Assembly: GCA_964606575.1 (NCBI GenBank)
Contig: CAZSHA010000091.1
Span: forward strand, 1-6,450
Length of the DNA: 6,450 bases
Direction: 5' to 3'
Origin: RGIG4576 sp964606575
GTDB lineage: Bacteria > Bacteroidota > Bacteroidia > Bacteroidales > Muribaculaceae
Part shown: positions 6,317 to 6,450 of the stretch, piece after piece
Layout of the letters: every line of letters begins with the position of its first letter
Numbering within the stretch: position 1 is the first letter of the stretch
Position numbers and translations under genes: made by a program
The notes under the pieces: model-generated
What the model was told of the DNA's origin: nothing
Databases searched by the model: none
Seen by the model: only the letters and a program-made list of their open reading frames with translations

Positions 6317-6354
6317 AAGCGACGGACTAAAATATAGTTCGTTGCTTTTTTTTT
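6317..6354 (+). terminator. Intrinsic terminator of the tRNA gene
   Basis: An 11-bp stem pairs 6317-6327 (AAGCGACGGAC) with 6337-6347, with two G-T wobbles and a 9-nt AT-rich loop (6328-6336). It runs into nine T (6346-6354). It starts 16 nt past the tRNA 3' end, so the tRNA is a single-gene transcription unit. The reverse strand lacks a T-tract, so the terminator works in one direction. Confidence 0.88.
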
Positions 6355-6450
6355 ATAAGATGCTCGGGATATAAATTGCGGCTTAATATGCAAAAAGGGG
6401 TCAGCGGATATTTCTGGTTGTTAGATACGGTAAATCAAGAATAAAGGGTT

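Overview
The window looks like chromosomal DNA from a low-GC Bacteroidales bacterium (Bacteroides/Prevotella-like). Three things point there. The MutS2 N-terminus begins MIYPNNFE, which I know from Bacteroidales MutS2. The intergenic regions carry Bacteroidetes-type -7 boxes (TAnnTTTG), with a TTG/TTTG -33 element about 20-21 bp upstream at two of the three sites. Start codons mostly lack a Shine-Dalgarno sequence. The genus cannot be fixed from the sequence alone.

Layout, left to right. Positions 1-151 contain no gene I can support: a nested inverted repeat at the left edge and a weak hairpin plus T-tract that may end the mutS2 transcript. Positions 152-2608 (minus strand) hold a complete mutS2 gene with MutS-family ATPase, coiled coil, KOW-like segment and C-terminal Smr domain. 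A 100-bp divergent intergenic region (2609-2708) carries one promoter in each direction; the mutS2 one lies so close to its ATG that the mRNA is probably leaderless. Positions 2709-6090 (plus strand) form a tight three-gene operon (gaps of 7 and 18 bp): a 12-TM MFS transporter resembling the sugar/FHS-type group, an exported serine hydrolase of the beta-lactamase/AmpC (COG1680) superfamily, and a small secreted protein I do not recognise functionally. Positions 6227-6300 hold a tRNA with anticodon CAU, most likely elongator tRNA-Met, with its own promoter and a strong intrinsic terminator (6317-6354). Positions 6355-6450 hold no supported gene.

How the genes may work together: mutS2 is a housekeeping genome-maintenance or ribosome-rescue gene, unrelated to the divergent operon apart from the shared promoter region. 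In the operon, the hydrolase and the small protein are exported and the transporter sits in the inner membrane, which suggests cleavage of a periplasmic ester, amide or peptide substrate followed by movement of a product. The substrate cannot be read from sequence, so this is inference. I found no CRISPR array, insertion sequence, phage gene or clearly new defence or mobile system. The least understood items are the 224-aa secreted protein and the hydrolase's C-terminal domain.
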